Source: Brevibacillus antibioticus (GTDB taxonomy: Bacteria > Bacillota > Bacilli > Brevibacillales > Brevibacillaceae). From it: a stretch of DNA of 64,000 nucleotides. The notes beneath the pieces are model-generated. The model had not been told where the DNA came from. It saw nothing but the letters and a program-made list of their open reading frames with translations, and made no database searches. The stretch covers positions 1,569,501 through 1,633,500 of the forward strand of contig NZ_SZNK01000001.1 of the NCBI RefSeq assembly GCF_005217615.1, in the 5' to 3' direction. A program made the position numbers and the translations under genes. Shown piece after piece: positions 40,701-49,300 of this stretch (its first letter is position 1; each line of letters begins with the position of its first letter).

Positions 40701-43019
40701 CTGGCGAGCACAGCAGCCGATTTTTTCAAAAAGCAGCTGTCCTCCGTCCTGGGAGTTCCGGCTGAGAGCATCGAAGCGTCTGCGCCGCTGGAAGTGTACG
40801 GCATCGACTCGATCATGGTGATGCAGCTGACCCGTCAATTGGAAAAAACGTTCGGTGCGTTGCCGAAGACGCTGTTCTTCGAGTACCAGAACATTCGCGA
40901 TCTGACCGGGTACTTTTTGAAAAATCACCGTGCCCATCTGATCGACCTGCTCGGGGTCGAGGAGCGATCGGCAGAGCCTGCATCTGTTTCGGTGGCAGCG
41001 CCTGTGCGGAAGGTCGTCGCGCCGGTTCGCGCGGTGGCCAAGGAGCCGACCAAACAGAGCAGCCCTCTCGATATCGCGATCATCGGCCTGTCAGGGCGCT
41101 ACCCGCAGGCGGACGATCTGGAGGCATTCTGGAAAAACTTGCGCGAGGGTCGGGACTCGATCACCGAGATTCCAAAGGAGCGCTGGGATCACAGCCCGTA
41201 TTATGACCCGGATCGTAGCAAGCATGGCAAGACGTACAGCAAGTGGGGCGGGTTCGTGCGCGATGTCGACAAATTCGACCCGCTGTTCTTCAATATCGCA
41301 CCTCGGGAAGCTGAGATCATGGACCCGCAAGAGCGCCTGTTCCTGCAGTCCGTGTATGAGGCGCTGGAAGATGCGGGCTACACCCGCGACACGCTCGTGT
41401 CAGGCGGGGAATCGGGCGAGGAGCGCAATGTCGGGGTCTACGTCGGGGTGATGTACTCAGAGTATCAGCTGTACGGAGCGGAGGAGACGCTGCGGGGCCG
41501 TCCGATGTCCTTGTCGGGCAACCCGTCGTCGATCGCCAACCGCGTGTCCTATTTCTTCAACTTGCACGGCCCGAGCCTAGCGGTCGATACGATGTGCTCC
41601 TCGTCGCTCACGGCGATTCATCTGGCCTGCCAGAGTCTGGAGCAAGGCGACTGCGAGCTGGCCGTGGCCGGCGGGGTCAACCTGTCCTTGCATCCGAACA
41701 AGTACTTGATGCTGGGCCAAGCCAAGTTCGCGTCGAGCAAAGGGCGCTGTGAGAGCTTTGGTGAAGGGGGCGACGGATACGTGCCGGGTGAAGGAGTCGG
41801 CGCTGTACTGCTAAAACCGCTCGACAAGGCGTTAGAGGACGGCGACCAGATCTACGGCGTGATCAAGGGGACGGCGGTCAATCACGGGGGCAAGACCAAC
41901 GGCTACTCCGTTCCGAATCCGAATCTGCAAGCTCGCGTGATCGGACGCGCGTTCAAAAAGGCCGGCATTCACCCGCGCTCCCTCTCTTACTTGGAAGCGC
42001 ACGGCACGGGAACGGCGCTCGGCGACCCGATCGAGATCGCCGGATTGATGAGAGTCTTCCAAGAAGACACGGCAGACACGCAATTCTGCGCGATCGGATC
42101 AGTCAAATCCAACATCGGCCACTGCGAGAGTGCGGCTGGCATCGCAGGCCTGACCAAAGTGCTGCTGCAGATGAAGCATCGCCAGCTGGTGCCGTCTCTG
42201 CACGCAGACGTGCTGAACCCGAACATCGACTTTGGTCGGACGCCGTTCGTCGTGCAGCGGGAACTGGCGGAGTGGAAGCGCCCGCTGCTGGAGGTGGACG
42301 GCGAGCTGCGCGAGGTTCCGCGCATCGCTGGCATCTCCTCGTTCGGAGCGGGAGGTTCCAATGCGCATCTTGTGATCGAGGAGCATTTGCCGGAGGTGGC
42401 ATCGCGAGCGGCTGCCCGTATCGAGCAGAACCGTCCGGCTCTGCTCGTGCTGTCCGCCAAAGACGAGCAGCGTCTGTACGAGCAGGTGCTGCGCCTGCAG
42501 TCGGCGATCGACAGACAGGTCGTGACGGATGATACGCTCGCCGATGCGGCCTATACCTTGCAGGTGGGGCGCGAAGTGATGGAAGAACGGCTCGCCGTGG
42601 TGGCAACCTCAGCACAGGACCTGCAGCAGAAGCTGTCCGCCTATCTGCAAGGCCGTCCGACGCTTGGCGCGGTCTTCCGCGGTCAGGTCAAAGGGGCGAC
42701 GGACAGCTCGCTGTCGTTCGCGGCGGATCAAGATCTGCAGGAGCTCGTGACGAAATGGTGGGAGAGCGGCCAGCTTGCCAAGCTGGCTGACCTCTGGGTC
42801 AAGGGCCTGCGTGTGGAGTACGGTTCTTTGTATGGCACGCAGAGACCGCGCCGCCTCTCGCTACCGACCTATCCGTTTGCCCGTGAGAGATGCTGGGCGG
42901 TGGAGGGGCTGAATTTTGACGAAGGGTTCTATGAGCAGATTCTGGACGAGATGGTGGACGAAGAGATCACCCTCGAAGAAGCCCTTCTGAAAATCAGCAG
43001 CGTCCTGATCCCGAATTGA
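34734..43019 (+). CDS. Trans-AT PKS protein 3 (2761 aa): MT-ACP / KS-DH-KR-ACP0-ACP / KS
   Basis: ATG follows TGAGGGGG. Domains: C-methyltransferase 1-400 (ILEIGAGTGGTSAM near residue 202), closely similar to the internal MT of PKS 2; ACP (Ser463); KS7 (Cys741); DH (His1214); KR near 1638; an ACP-like domain in which Ser is Ala1932 (GIDAF); active ACP (Ser2026); KS8 (Cys2288); then only the post-KS linker and a C-terminal helical docking tail (FYEQILDEMVDEEITLEEAL). The MT-ACP start completes the KS6-KR module of PKS 2, and KS8 hands over to the KR that opens PKS 4. This protein is therefore split mid-module at both ends. The linker at about 515-580 is Ala/Thr/Ser-rich. Confidence 0.95.
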   Translation: MNRYLETRAGDIITVYPQKHPSIVKQIRKEFVSDDATLLRVWAEGSRDREELDELLCRLLGAHLRELGLHPSKNPARGLTDLYNKWSEESLALLTRYGHLSFDASSETLWQEWEARKSRWLEKAELKAQVVLVETTMRALPDILTGKRAATDILFPDASMKLVEGVYKNNVISDGFNEVLADTVVLYLQERLKNEPAARIRILEIGAGTGGTSAMVFDKLQPYQQHVEEYCYTDISKAFLLHAEREYAPKAPYLTYRVFNVEGPIAGQGLDAGAYDLVLATNCLHATKNIRQTLRNAKAVLAKNGLLLLNEMSRNSVFTHLTFGLLDGWWRYEDAELRMPGCPGLSPEAWSSVLKAEGLRAVDHLTQKAHDLGQQIIVAESDGVVRQKQGKGPTVVSTTAKSPKTEIPVVSREAGEAPASEVTEARIEERVKEAIKDQLVSSLKVDRERIDSDKSFADYGLDSITGVHLVQALNDKLPVGLKTTNLFDYSSVNQLASYMLRQYKEALATAFAPAKPQTSATTSATVIANDPASANTITSAATLVQTASAQADVQQGARESAREGGRDDAGKKISEQGGDLDVIAIIGMSGRFPKSGDLGELWEHLANGDDLVGPVTRWDLRSYHAEGARFCNEGGFLDDIDRFDPLFFHISGVEAAYMDPQQRIFLEESWKALEVAGYAGDAIKGASCGVYVGINGGDYQQSMVEQAPAQAMWGNAASVIPARISYFLDLQGPAVTVDTACSSSLVSIHLACQGLRSKETNMALAGGVFIQSTPRFYLTAERASMLSATGRCHTFDDQANGFVPGEGVGVVVLKRLKDALADRDHIYGVIRGSALNQDGTTNGITAPSANSQERLEREVYETHGINPEQIQLVEAHGTGTKLGDPIEFDALTRAFRAYTDRKEYCAIGSIKTNIGHAAAAAGVAGVLKILLALEHKQLPPSLHFDAWNANIEHQGSPFYVNTKLRDWSIEPGSKRRAAISAFGFSGTNAHMVIEEAPQTVRTPIDRAGHLIVLSARTAEQLRKQVQNLIACCEQEPNADCGNISYTLLVGRRHLPHRLACVVRDVPELVKSLQKWLETGNVAGVHHGELLENELREQPSLKRYGNQCIENSRHAAQGADLLEQLAAVADLYAQGYALEYGRLFEGLPYARIPLSTYPFAKERYWKPEDSAHSVAKVGGTNSRTLHPLLHENISVLEEQRYASVFTGKEFFLADHVINGQRILPGVAHLEMVRAALELAAGASEEGSPWRLQHVGFASPILAGNEPVEVQVGLRQEEAEVISFEVRDGRGAVVHSQGRARRLGKADAPVVDLATLQTACSQNRISASELYELFRQAGLDYGPAHQGIEILSIGTGQVLAKLSLPDCVADTESRYVLHPSLMDAALQAAIGLMLGTASFKPLVPFALEEVEIYGPCTPSMWAVVRRSEGSTGEDKVQKFDVDACDENGQVRVRLKGYSSRMLEEGAGGRTQGTHLLQPSWKQQVIAQKTALRALSQHLVLLCELTAPLVLGGQVVVLQSDRQDIAERYQAYAVRVFEEIQTLLRSRPQGKALVQVVVPADGEGQVFSGLAGLLRTARRENPNLIAQLIEVEDTAGLEHKLLENRHSLQDDRIRYRYGQRWVASWDVAEVSQQAFHTPWRDGGVYLLTGGAGGLGLIFAKEIASQVKAPRLILTGRSPLGLQLQAALQELKDLGAHIEYQQVDVTREEAVAGLFEGIRARYGTLQGILHGAGVIRDNFIIRKTGQQMQEVLAPKVSGLVHLDRSSIGLPLDFFVLFSAVAGCLGNPGQADYAAANGFLDAYAAERNRLVARGQRQGRTLAIDWPLWQDGGMQVDAETEQWMREHTGMIPLESRNGIRALYQGLSIGCDQVMVVQGDLARITEKLHPLFPDPAVRPVHSVVDHVQARVLQIASDLLQVRSDELDAEAEWLDYGIDAFLMNELADRLNEEFGQDLTPGTFSELPTIQQVIDLLTGETDKQVPAAPIPTAKEEAVLASTAADFFKKQLSSVLGVPAESIEASAPLEVYGIDSIMVMQLTRQLEKTFGALPKTLFFEYQNIRDLTGYFLKNHRAHLIDLLGVEERSAEPASVSVAAPVRKVVAPVRAVAKEPTKQSSPLDIAIIGLSGRYPQADDLEAFWKNLREGRDSITEIPKERWDHSPYYDPDRSKHGKTYSKWGGFVRDVDKFDPLFFNIAPREAEIMDPQERLFLQSVYEALEDAGYTRDTLVSGGESGEERNVGVYVGVMYSEYQLYGAEETLRGRPMSLSGNPSSIANRVSYFFNLHGPSLAVDTMCSSSLTAIHLACQSLEQGDCELAVAGGVNLSLHPNKYLMLGQAKFASSKGRCESFGEGGDGYVPGEGVGAVLLKPLDKALEDGDQIYGVIKGTAVNHGGKTNGYSVPNPNLQARVIGRAFKKAGIHPRSLSYLEAHGTGTALGDPIEIAGLMRVFQEDTADTQFCAIGSVKSNIGHCESAAGIAGLTKVLLQMKHRQLVPSLHADVLNPNIDFGRTPFVVQRELAEWKRPLLEVDGELREVPRIAGISSFGAGGSNAHLVIEEHLPEVASRAAARIEQNRPALLVLSAKDEQRLYEQVLRLQSAIDRQVVTDDTLADAAYTLQVGREVMEERLAVVATSAQDLQQKLSAYLQGRPTLGAVFRGQVKGATDSSLSFAADQDLQELVTKWWESGQLAKLADLWVKGLRVEYGSLYGTQRPRRLSLPTYPFARERCWAVEGLNFDEGFYEQILDEMVDEEITLEEALLKISSVLIPN
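40419..40641 (+). other. ACP domain with Ser to Ala change, upstream of an active ACP (PKS 3)
   Basis: ASDLLQVRSDELDAEAEW then DYGIDAFLMNELADRL: a full ACP fold with GIDA where GIDS is needed (Ala1932). The active ACP with Ser2026 follows about 95 residues later. Confidence 0.75.
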
Positions 43020-43023
43020 TCTC

Positions 43024-43053
43024 TTGACTAAATGAATGTTGCGAGATTAGTAT
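43024..43053 (+). promoter_or_regulatory. Promoter of PKS transcription unit 2
   Basis: TTGACT (43024-43029), 18-bp spacer, TAGTAT (43048-43053), starting five bases after the PKS 3 stop. It has the same hexamers and spacing as the unit 1 promoter. The predicted leader to ATG 43314 is about 250 nt. The whole 43020-43313 gap is this promoter, RNA element 2, a terminator and the ribosome site. Confidence 0.62.
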
Positions 43054-43092
43054 TAGGTATAAGAAGGTAAATGGTAGTATGATTGAAACAAA

Positions 43093-43144
43093 CTCCTTAT
43101 TTGCTTTCCAATCGATGTTGCGGCGCGTTGGCGGGCGTAAGGGG
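43093..43144 (+). promoter_or_regulatory. Leader RNA element 2, candidate LoaP recognition hairpin
   Basis: CTCCTTA (43093-43099) pairs with TAAGGGG (43138-43144) around a 21-nt block (43110-43130) matching 20 of 21 bases of element 1. Inner hairpin 43112-43118 with 43125-43131, loop TGCGGC. The outer stems of the two elements differ in sequence but both pair. An intrinsic terminator lies 90 bases downstream. Confidence 0.7.
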
Positions 43145-43233
43145 CACATCCAGTTGCATCGTGTCGTGTGCATTTGGGCAGATGACATGGGAAGAGTATG
43201 TCCGCATGACATATTTTCATAGCAGAACCTAAG

Positions 43234-43261
43234 AAAAGGGAGGAGCGATCCTCCCTTTTTT
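43234..43261 (+). terminator. Intrinsic terminator in the leader of PKS 4
   Basis: A perfect 11-bp stem AAAAGGGAGGA (43234-43244) with TCCTCCCTTTT (43249-43259), GCGA loop, then T-rich sequence. It lies before the PKS 4 start and after RNA element 2, so it would block unit 2 unless bypassed. Confidence 0.92.
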
Positions 43262-43313
43262 CTATTTTATGAGAGAAATTGTGAAAAGGAACGCCGAACG
43301 CGAGGAGGTACAT

Positions 43314-46300
43314 ATGAAAGATTTCCTGCAGCAACTATTGTCTGAAGTGAAACACAATCGTTTGTCCAAATCCAAAGCGATAGATATGATTCGAGATGCA
43401 CAGGCGGCAAGCAGAAACGAGTCCGTTTCTGAGCCGGCTTCTGAATTGTTGACCTATGAAGAAGTCTGGAAGGAGGAAAAGGCGGCCGAGGGAACGCCGC
43501 TTCGTGCGAGCAAGTTGATCTGCTTCCTGACAGAGCCGGAGCATCAGCAAGCGGTCGAGGAAGCGGTGCAGGCTGTCGATGATCGCGCACAGGTTGCGTT
43601 CGTCACCAGCGGGGAGAGACTTCAGGACGTGCTCGGCGACGGACGGCAGGACTGGCAAGAGGTGGACGCCGTACTGTATCTCAGTCCGCTGGAGGATGCG
43701 ATCTGCCGTCAGGACCCGGCTGCGCTCGTTCCTCTTGTCCAAGATCTGGCGAAGTCGAACGTGAAGGCCAAGCGACTGATGCTCCTCGGTTCTTATGCCA
43801 ACGAATGGGAGCGTTGTCATCTGGAGTCGTGGATCGCGCTGACCCGCTCGCTACGGCTCGTGCTGTCACAGACGCAGGCGGCCATGTTCATTCAAGAGGG
43901 AGAGGTCTCGTTCGCTGCGTGCCTGCCGAAGATTTTGACGGAACTGCAAGCGCCGTCGCTCTCCAGCGTTCTCTACCGATCCGGCAAGCGCTATGTATGC
44001 GCCGTGCAGCCGACCGACTTGCAAGCGGGCGACTTGAAGGTGAGAGCAGGGGGCACTTATCTGATCACCGGAGGATGCGGCGGGCTTGGGTATTTATTTT
44101 CCGAATATTTCGCCAAAAAAGGTCCGGTCAAGCTGATTCTGACTGGACGCTCTGCGCTTGATGATGAGAAGCTGGCCAAGCTCCATGCTCTGGAACAGCT
44201 GGGCAGCCAAGTCCTGTATGTGAAAGCGGATGTCTGCGAGGCGGATGCGATGCGGGAAGGGCTTGCTCAAGCATGTGAGCAGTTTGGCGCGATTCATGGC
44301 GTTGTGCATGCGGCGGGTGTCACGAGCGACCGGAGCATTCTTGAGAAAGATGCGGAGAGTTTCAAGCGCATCCTCGACCCGAAAATCAGGGGCACCCAAG
44401 TGCTTGACGAGCTGCTCGCAGACGAAGAGGCGTTGGAGTTCGTCTGCTATTTCTCGTCGTCTTCTGCGGTCCTCGGCGACTTTGGTTCGGGTGACTATGC
44501 GCTGGCGAACCGGTTCCAGATGGCCTATGCAGCCATGCGAAACGAACAGGGGCGTCCCGGTAAGACGCTGGTGATCAACTGGCCGCTCTGGAGAGACGGA
44601 GGCATGGGGCTGGAAGATGAGGAGAGCGCTAAGATCTATCTGAAAACGAGCGGTCAGCGCTTCTTGGAAGTGGAAGAAGGGCTGGCGATGTTCGACCTCC
44701 TTCTCTCGCAGGGGCGGACGCAGCATCTGGTCATGGCCGGAGAGCGCCGTCGAATCGAGCACTTCCTCGGCCTGTCGCAGCCGGAGTCTTCGAAGGCTCC
44801 GACCTCGCAAGCGGGCCTCTCTTCCGGTTCCGGAAGACGTCCAGAAATGAAGGGATTCACGGTGGCACAATGCTTGACGTGGGATTTGCAAGAACTGATC
44901 GGCGGAATTCTAAAGGTCTCGCGGGACAAGTTGGACGTGGGGACGAACCTGGCCGATTTTGGATTTGAGTCGGTCAGCTTGACCGAGCTGGCCGCTGCGA
45001 TGACGAAGCATTTTGGCGTGGAGATCTCCCCGGCGGTGTTTTTCGGGCATTCGACGATTCAGGCGCTGGTCTCGCATCTGGAGAGCGAGCATGGAGAAGT
45101 CGTGCGCGCCTTCTACGCGACGGAGCGGTTGCAGCCTGAGCGTGTGGAGAAACAGCCGGAAGCGTCTCTTGAGGACACTATTGCGGAAACGGCGGCGACC
45201 GAAACCTCGGGAGCGGGGCCGGAGCCGATTGCGATCATCGGGATGAGCGGTCGCTTCCCGCAGGCGCGAAACATCGACGAACTGTGGGACATCCTCGCCG
45301 AAGGACGGGATGCGGTCACCGAGATTCCGGAAGACCGCTATGACTGGCGGGAGTATTATGGCGATCGCAGTCGCAGCAAATGGCTGGGTGCGATCCCGGG
45401 CGTGCGGGAGTTCGATCCGTTGTTCTTTGAGATCTCGCCGCTGGAAGCCGAAGCGATGGACCCGAAACAGCGCCTGCTCCTACAAGAGGCATGGAGGGCG
45501 CTGGAAGATGCAGGATTGGGCAAGCGACATCTGAACGGGAACAAGATCGGCATGTTCGTCGGTGTGGAAGAAGGCGACTATCAGATGCTGTCTCAAGGCG
45601 AGGACACCAGCATCACGTCGAACCATAACGCGATTCTTGCGGCGCGCCTGCCGTATTTCCTGAACTTTAGCGGCCCGGTGATGGCGATCAATACCGCCTG
45701 CTCCTCCGGGTTGGTGGCAGCCCATCAGGCCTGCTTGAGCCTGCGAAATGGGGAGTGTGACGCGGCGGTGGTCGCCGGCGTTAACTTGCTGCTGACGCCG
45801 GCCGCTTACCTAGGCATGACGGAGGCCGGCATGCTGTCGGAGGATGGCAAATGTAAGGCATTTGATAACGAGGCGAACGGTTTGGTGCCGGGGGAAGCCG
45901 TGGCAGTGGTCGTGCTCAAGCGGCTCTCGCAAGCACTGGCGGACGGAGACCCGGTCTACGCGGTCATCCAAGGAAGCGGCGTGAACTATGACGGCAAGAC
46001 GAACGGCATCACGGCGCCAAGCACCGTCGCACAGGCGAATCTCGTACACGATGTGTACGAGCAGCACGAGGTAGACCCGGAAGAGATCGACTACATTGTG
46101 ACGCATGGCACCGGGACGAAGCTCGGGGACCCGGTCGAGGTTCATGCGCTGCAGGACGTCTTCAAGCGCCGCACGCAAAAGCGCGGGTATTGTGCGCTGA
46201 CTTCGACCAAGACCAATCTGGGCCACACGTTTGCGGCGTCAGGTTTGGTCAACCTGATCAGCTTGGTTCAGGCGATGCGGCATGAGACCATCCCGGCCAG

Positions 46301-49300
46301 CCTGCATTGCGAGACGGAGAACGAGTACATCCGTTGGGAGAACAGTGCCTTTTATGTGAATAAGACGAGCAAGCCGTGGACGAAGCGGGCGGGCGCTGGC
46401 CGTGTGGGAGCGTTGAGCTCGTTCGGCATGAGTGGCACCAACTCGCACATGGTCGTCCGCAGTTTTGAAAAGGGTGGGAATACTGGTCCTCAGGACTCGC
46501 ATTACCTGCTCGCATTTTCAGCGAAAACGGACGAGGCGCTGCAAGAGAAACTGCAAGACATGATCGCGATGCTGGAGACCGAATCGGGCGCGGCAGGCAG
46601 TCTCGCGCAGATCAGCTACACCTTGCTGGAGGGACGTCAGCATTTTGAGCATCGTCTGGCGGTCGTGGTGCAGGATGCGCAGGAGATGCTGCGCGTTCTG
46701 AAACAGGCCCGGGAAGGTGTGCAAGATGCCAAAGTGTTCCGCGGCAAGGTGGCGCGTGAGAAGGCCGGAGAGCCGGCCCTGCAGGAGCAGGCGTTGGAGC
46801 TGGCAGGGAAGAGCCGCGAATTGGCGACGAATCCTACGGCCTATCAGGAGCACCTTCGTACACTTGCCAGTCTGTATTGCCAAGGCGGCGAGATCGTGGG
46901 AGACGCGCTGTTCGGTGTAGAAAGACCTACGCGCACGAACCTGCCGACCTATCCGTTCGCTCGGGAAGAATACTGGGTTGCACAGAAGGCGGAGGTCAGC
47001 GCTCTTCCGACCACGTCGCTGTTGCATCCGCTGGTTCATCGGAACACGTCTGATTTTGCGGAACAGCGCTTTTCCTCAACGTTCACGGGAGCGGAGTTCT
47101 TCTTGGTAGATCATGTGGTCAAGGGACAGAAGGTGCTGCCAGGCGTGGCCTATCTGGAGATGGCCCGCAAGGCGGTCGAGCAGGCGGCTGGCCTGAAGGA
47201 TGTTCGCCTGCGCAATGTGGTCTGGGCGCGGCCGATCCTCGTCGGTGAAGAACCTGTCGAGGTGCACATCACCCTCTTCCCGGAGGCGGGCGGAGAGGTT
47301 GGATATGAAGTCTACACCCTGCAAGAAGGGGAGGAGATGGTGCACAGCCAAGGACGCGCGGTGCGGAATGCTCCGGCGGAAGAAGCGCCGAAGTGGGACC
47401 TGAAGGAACTGCAAGCATCTTTCGTGCAGGGACAGTACGGGGCAGCGGACTGCTATGAATTTTTCCGTGCGATGGGTATGGAGTACGGGCCAGCCTATCA
47501 AGGCATCGAGCAGGTGCAGGTGGGCGAAGGTCGCGTGTTGGCCGGATTGAGGCTGCCGTCCGTCGTCACCGACTCTCTGGCCGACTACCTTCTGCATCCG
47601 AGCCTTGCAGATGCGGCCTTGCAATCGGCCGTCGGGTTCCTGATCGGGCAAGAGATCTTCAAGCCGGCACTGCCGTTTGCGCTGCAGGAGCTAGATGTCT
47701 TCGGACCGTGTGAAGCCGAGATGTGGGCGCTCGTTCGATATAGCGCGGGCAGCCGGCTGGATGACAAGGTGCAAAAGCTCGATGTCGACCTCTGCGACAA
47801 GGAAGGAAGCGTTCGCATCCGTCTGAAAGGGTATACCTCCCGCGTGCTGGAAGCTGGAGCGGTTGCGGAAGACGAGAAGGCCGTTGTGCCGGAGAAGCTC
47901 GTGGAATCGAGCCGGGAAGAGGTAGCTGCTGCGAGTGCGGACCCCTTGCAGGAGAGAGCAATCGCGTATCTCAAAGAGCAGGTGTCCACCGTTTTGAAAT
48001 GGCCGGTGAGCCGCCTTGATGCAGATGCGCCGCTCGAACAGTACGGGATTGATTCCATGTTGGTGATGAAGCTGACCAACCAGTTAGAAAAAACATTTGG
48101 TTCTCTGCCCAAGACGCTCTTTTTTGAGTACCAGAACCTTCGAGACCTGGCTGGGTACTTCCTCGACTCGCATCGAGCGCAACTGGTGTGGCTGACAGGG
48201 GGCGAGGAACCGGCGCAAGACGCCACGCCGGCCCGCAAGCCTGCGGTCAAGGAGACGCCGGAACGGACGGCGCTCGTCAGCCGTCGACGCCAGCGGTTCG
48301 CTTCGATGGCGCATGTACAAGAAGAGGGAGCGAACGGCGGGCTGGACGTCGCGATCATCGGCGTTTCCGGACGCTATCCTGGGGCGCGCAACCTTCAGGA
48401 ATTCTGGGGCAATCTGCGGGACGGCGAGGATTCGATCACGGAGATTCCTCAAGAACGCTGGGATCATAGCCTCTATTTTGACCCGGACAAAAACAAGGCG
48501 GGCAAGACGAACAGCAAATGGGGCGGATTTATTGACGGCGTGGATCAATTCGATCCGCTGTTCTTCAACATCTCCCCGCGCGAGGCGGAGCTTATGGACC
48601 CGCAAGAGCGATTGTTCATGCAGACCGTTTATGAAGCGATGGAAGACGCCGGTTATACCCGCGAGACGCTCGCCAAGCAGCGCGGACGGGGGCTTGACGG
48701 CAACGTTGGGGTCTATGTCGGCGTGATGTACGAAGAGTATCAGCTGTACGGCGCACAGGAGACGCTGCTTGGCCGCCCGATCGCGCTGGCGGGAAGTCCG
48801 GCTTCGATCGCCAACAGGGTGTCGTACTTCTTCAACCTGCACGGGCCGAGCCTTGCCGTCGATACGATGTGTTCATCTTCGCTGACGGCGATTCATCTGG
48901 CCTGCCAGAGCTTGCAACAAGGCGGTTGCGAGCTGGCGATCGCCGGCGGTGTCAACGTCTCGATTCATCCGAATAAGTACATTTTGCTTGGCCAAGGCAA
49001 GTTCGCGTCGAGCAAAGGGCGATGCGAGAGTTTTGGCGAAGGGGGCGACGGGTACGTGCCGGGCGAAGGCGTGGGCGCGGTGCTGCTCAAGCCTTTGTCC
49101 AAAGCGATGGAAGACGGCGATCAGATCTACGGCGTGATCAAGGCAACGGCCATCAACCACGGGGGCAAAACCAACGGGTATACCGTCCCGAACCCGAATG
49201 CGCAGGCGAATGTGATCGAGCAGGCACTGCGGCAGGCGGGACTTGACCCGAGCATGGTCTCCTACATCGAAGCGCACGGTACCGGTACCTCGCTTGGCGA

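Noticed and set aside
43269..43313. Upstream ATG as start of PKS 4
   Set aside because: It sits directly after the terminator U-tract without a ribosome site, while ATG 43314 follows AGGAGGT and gives a proper docking helix.
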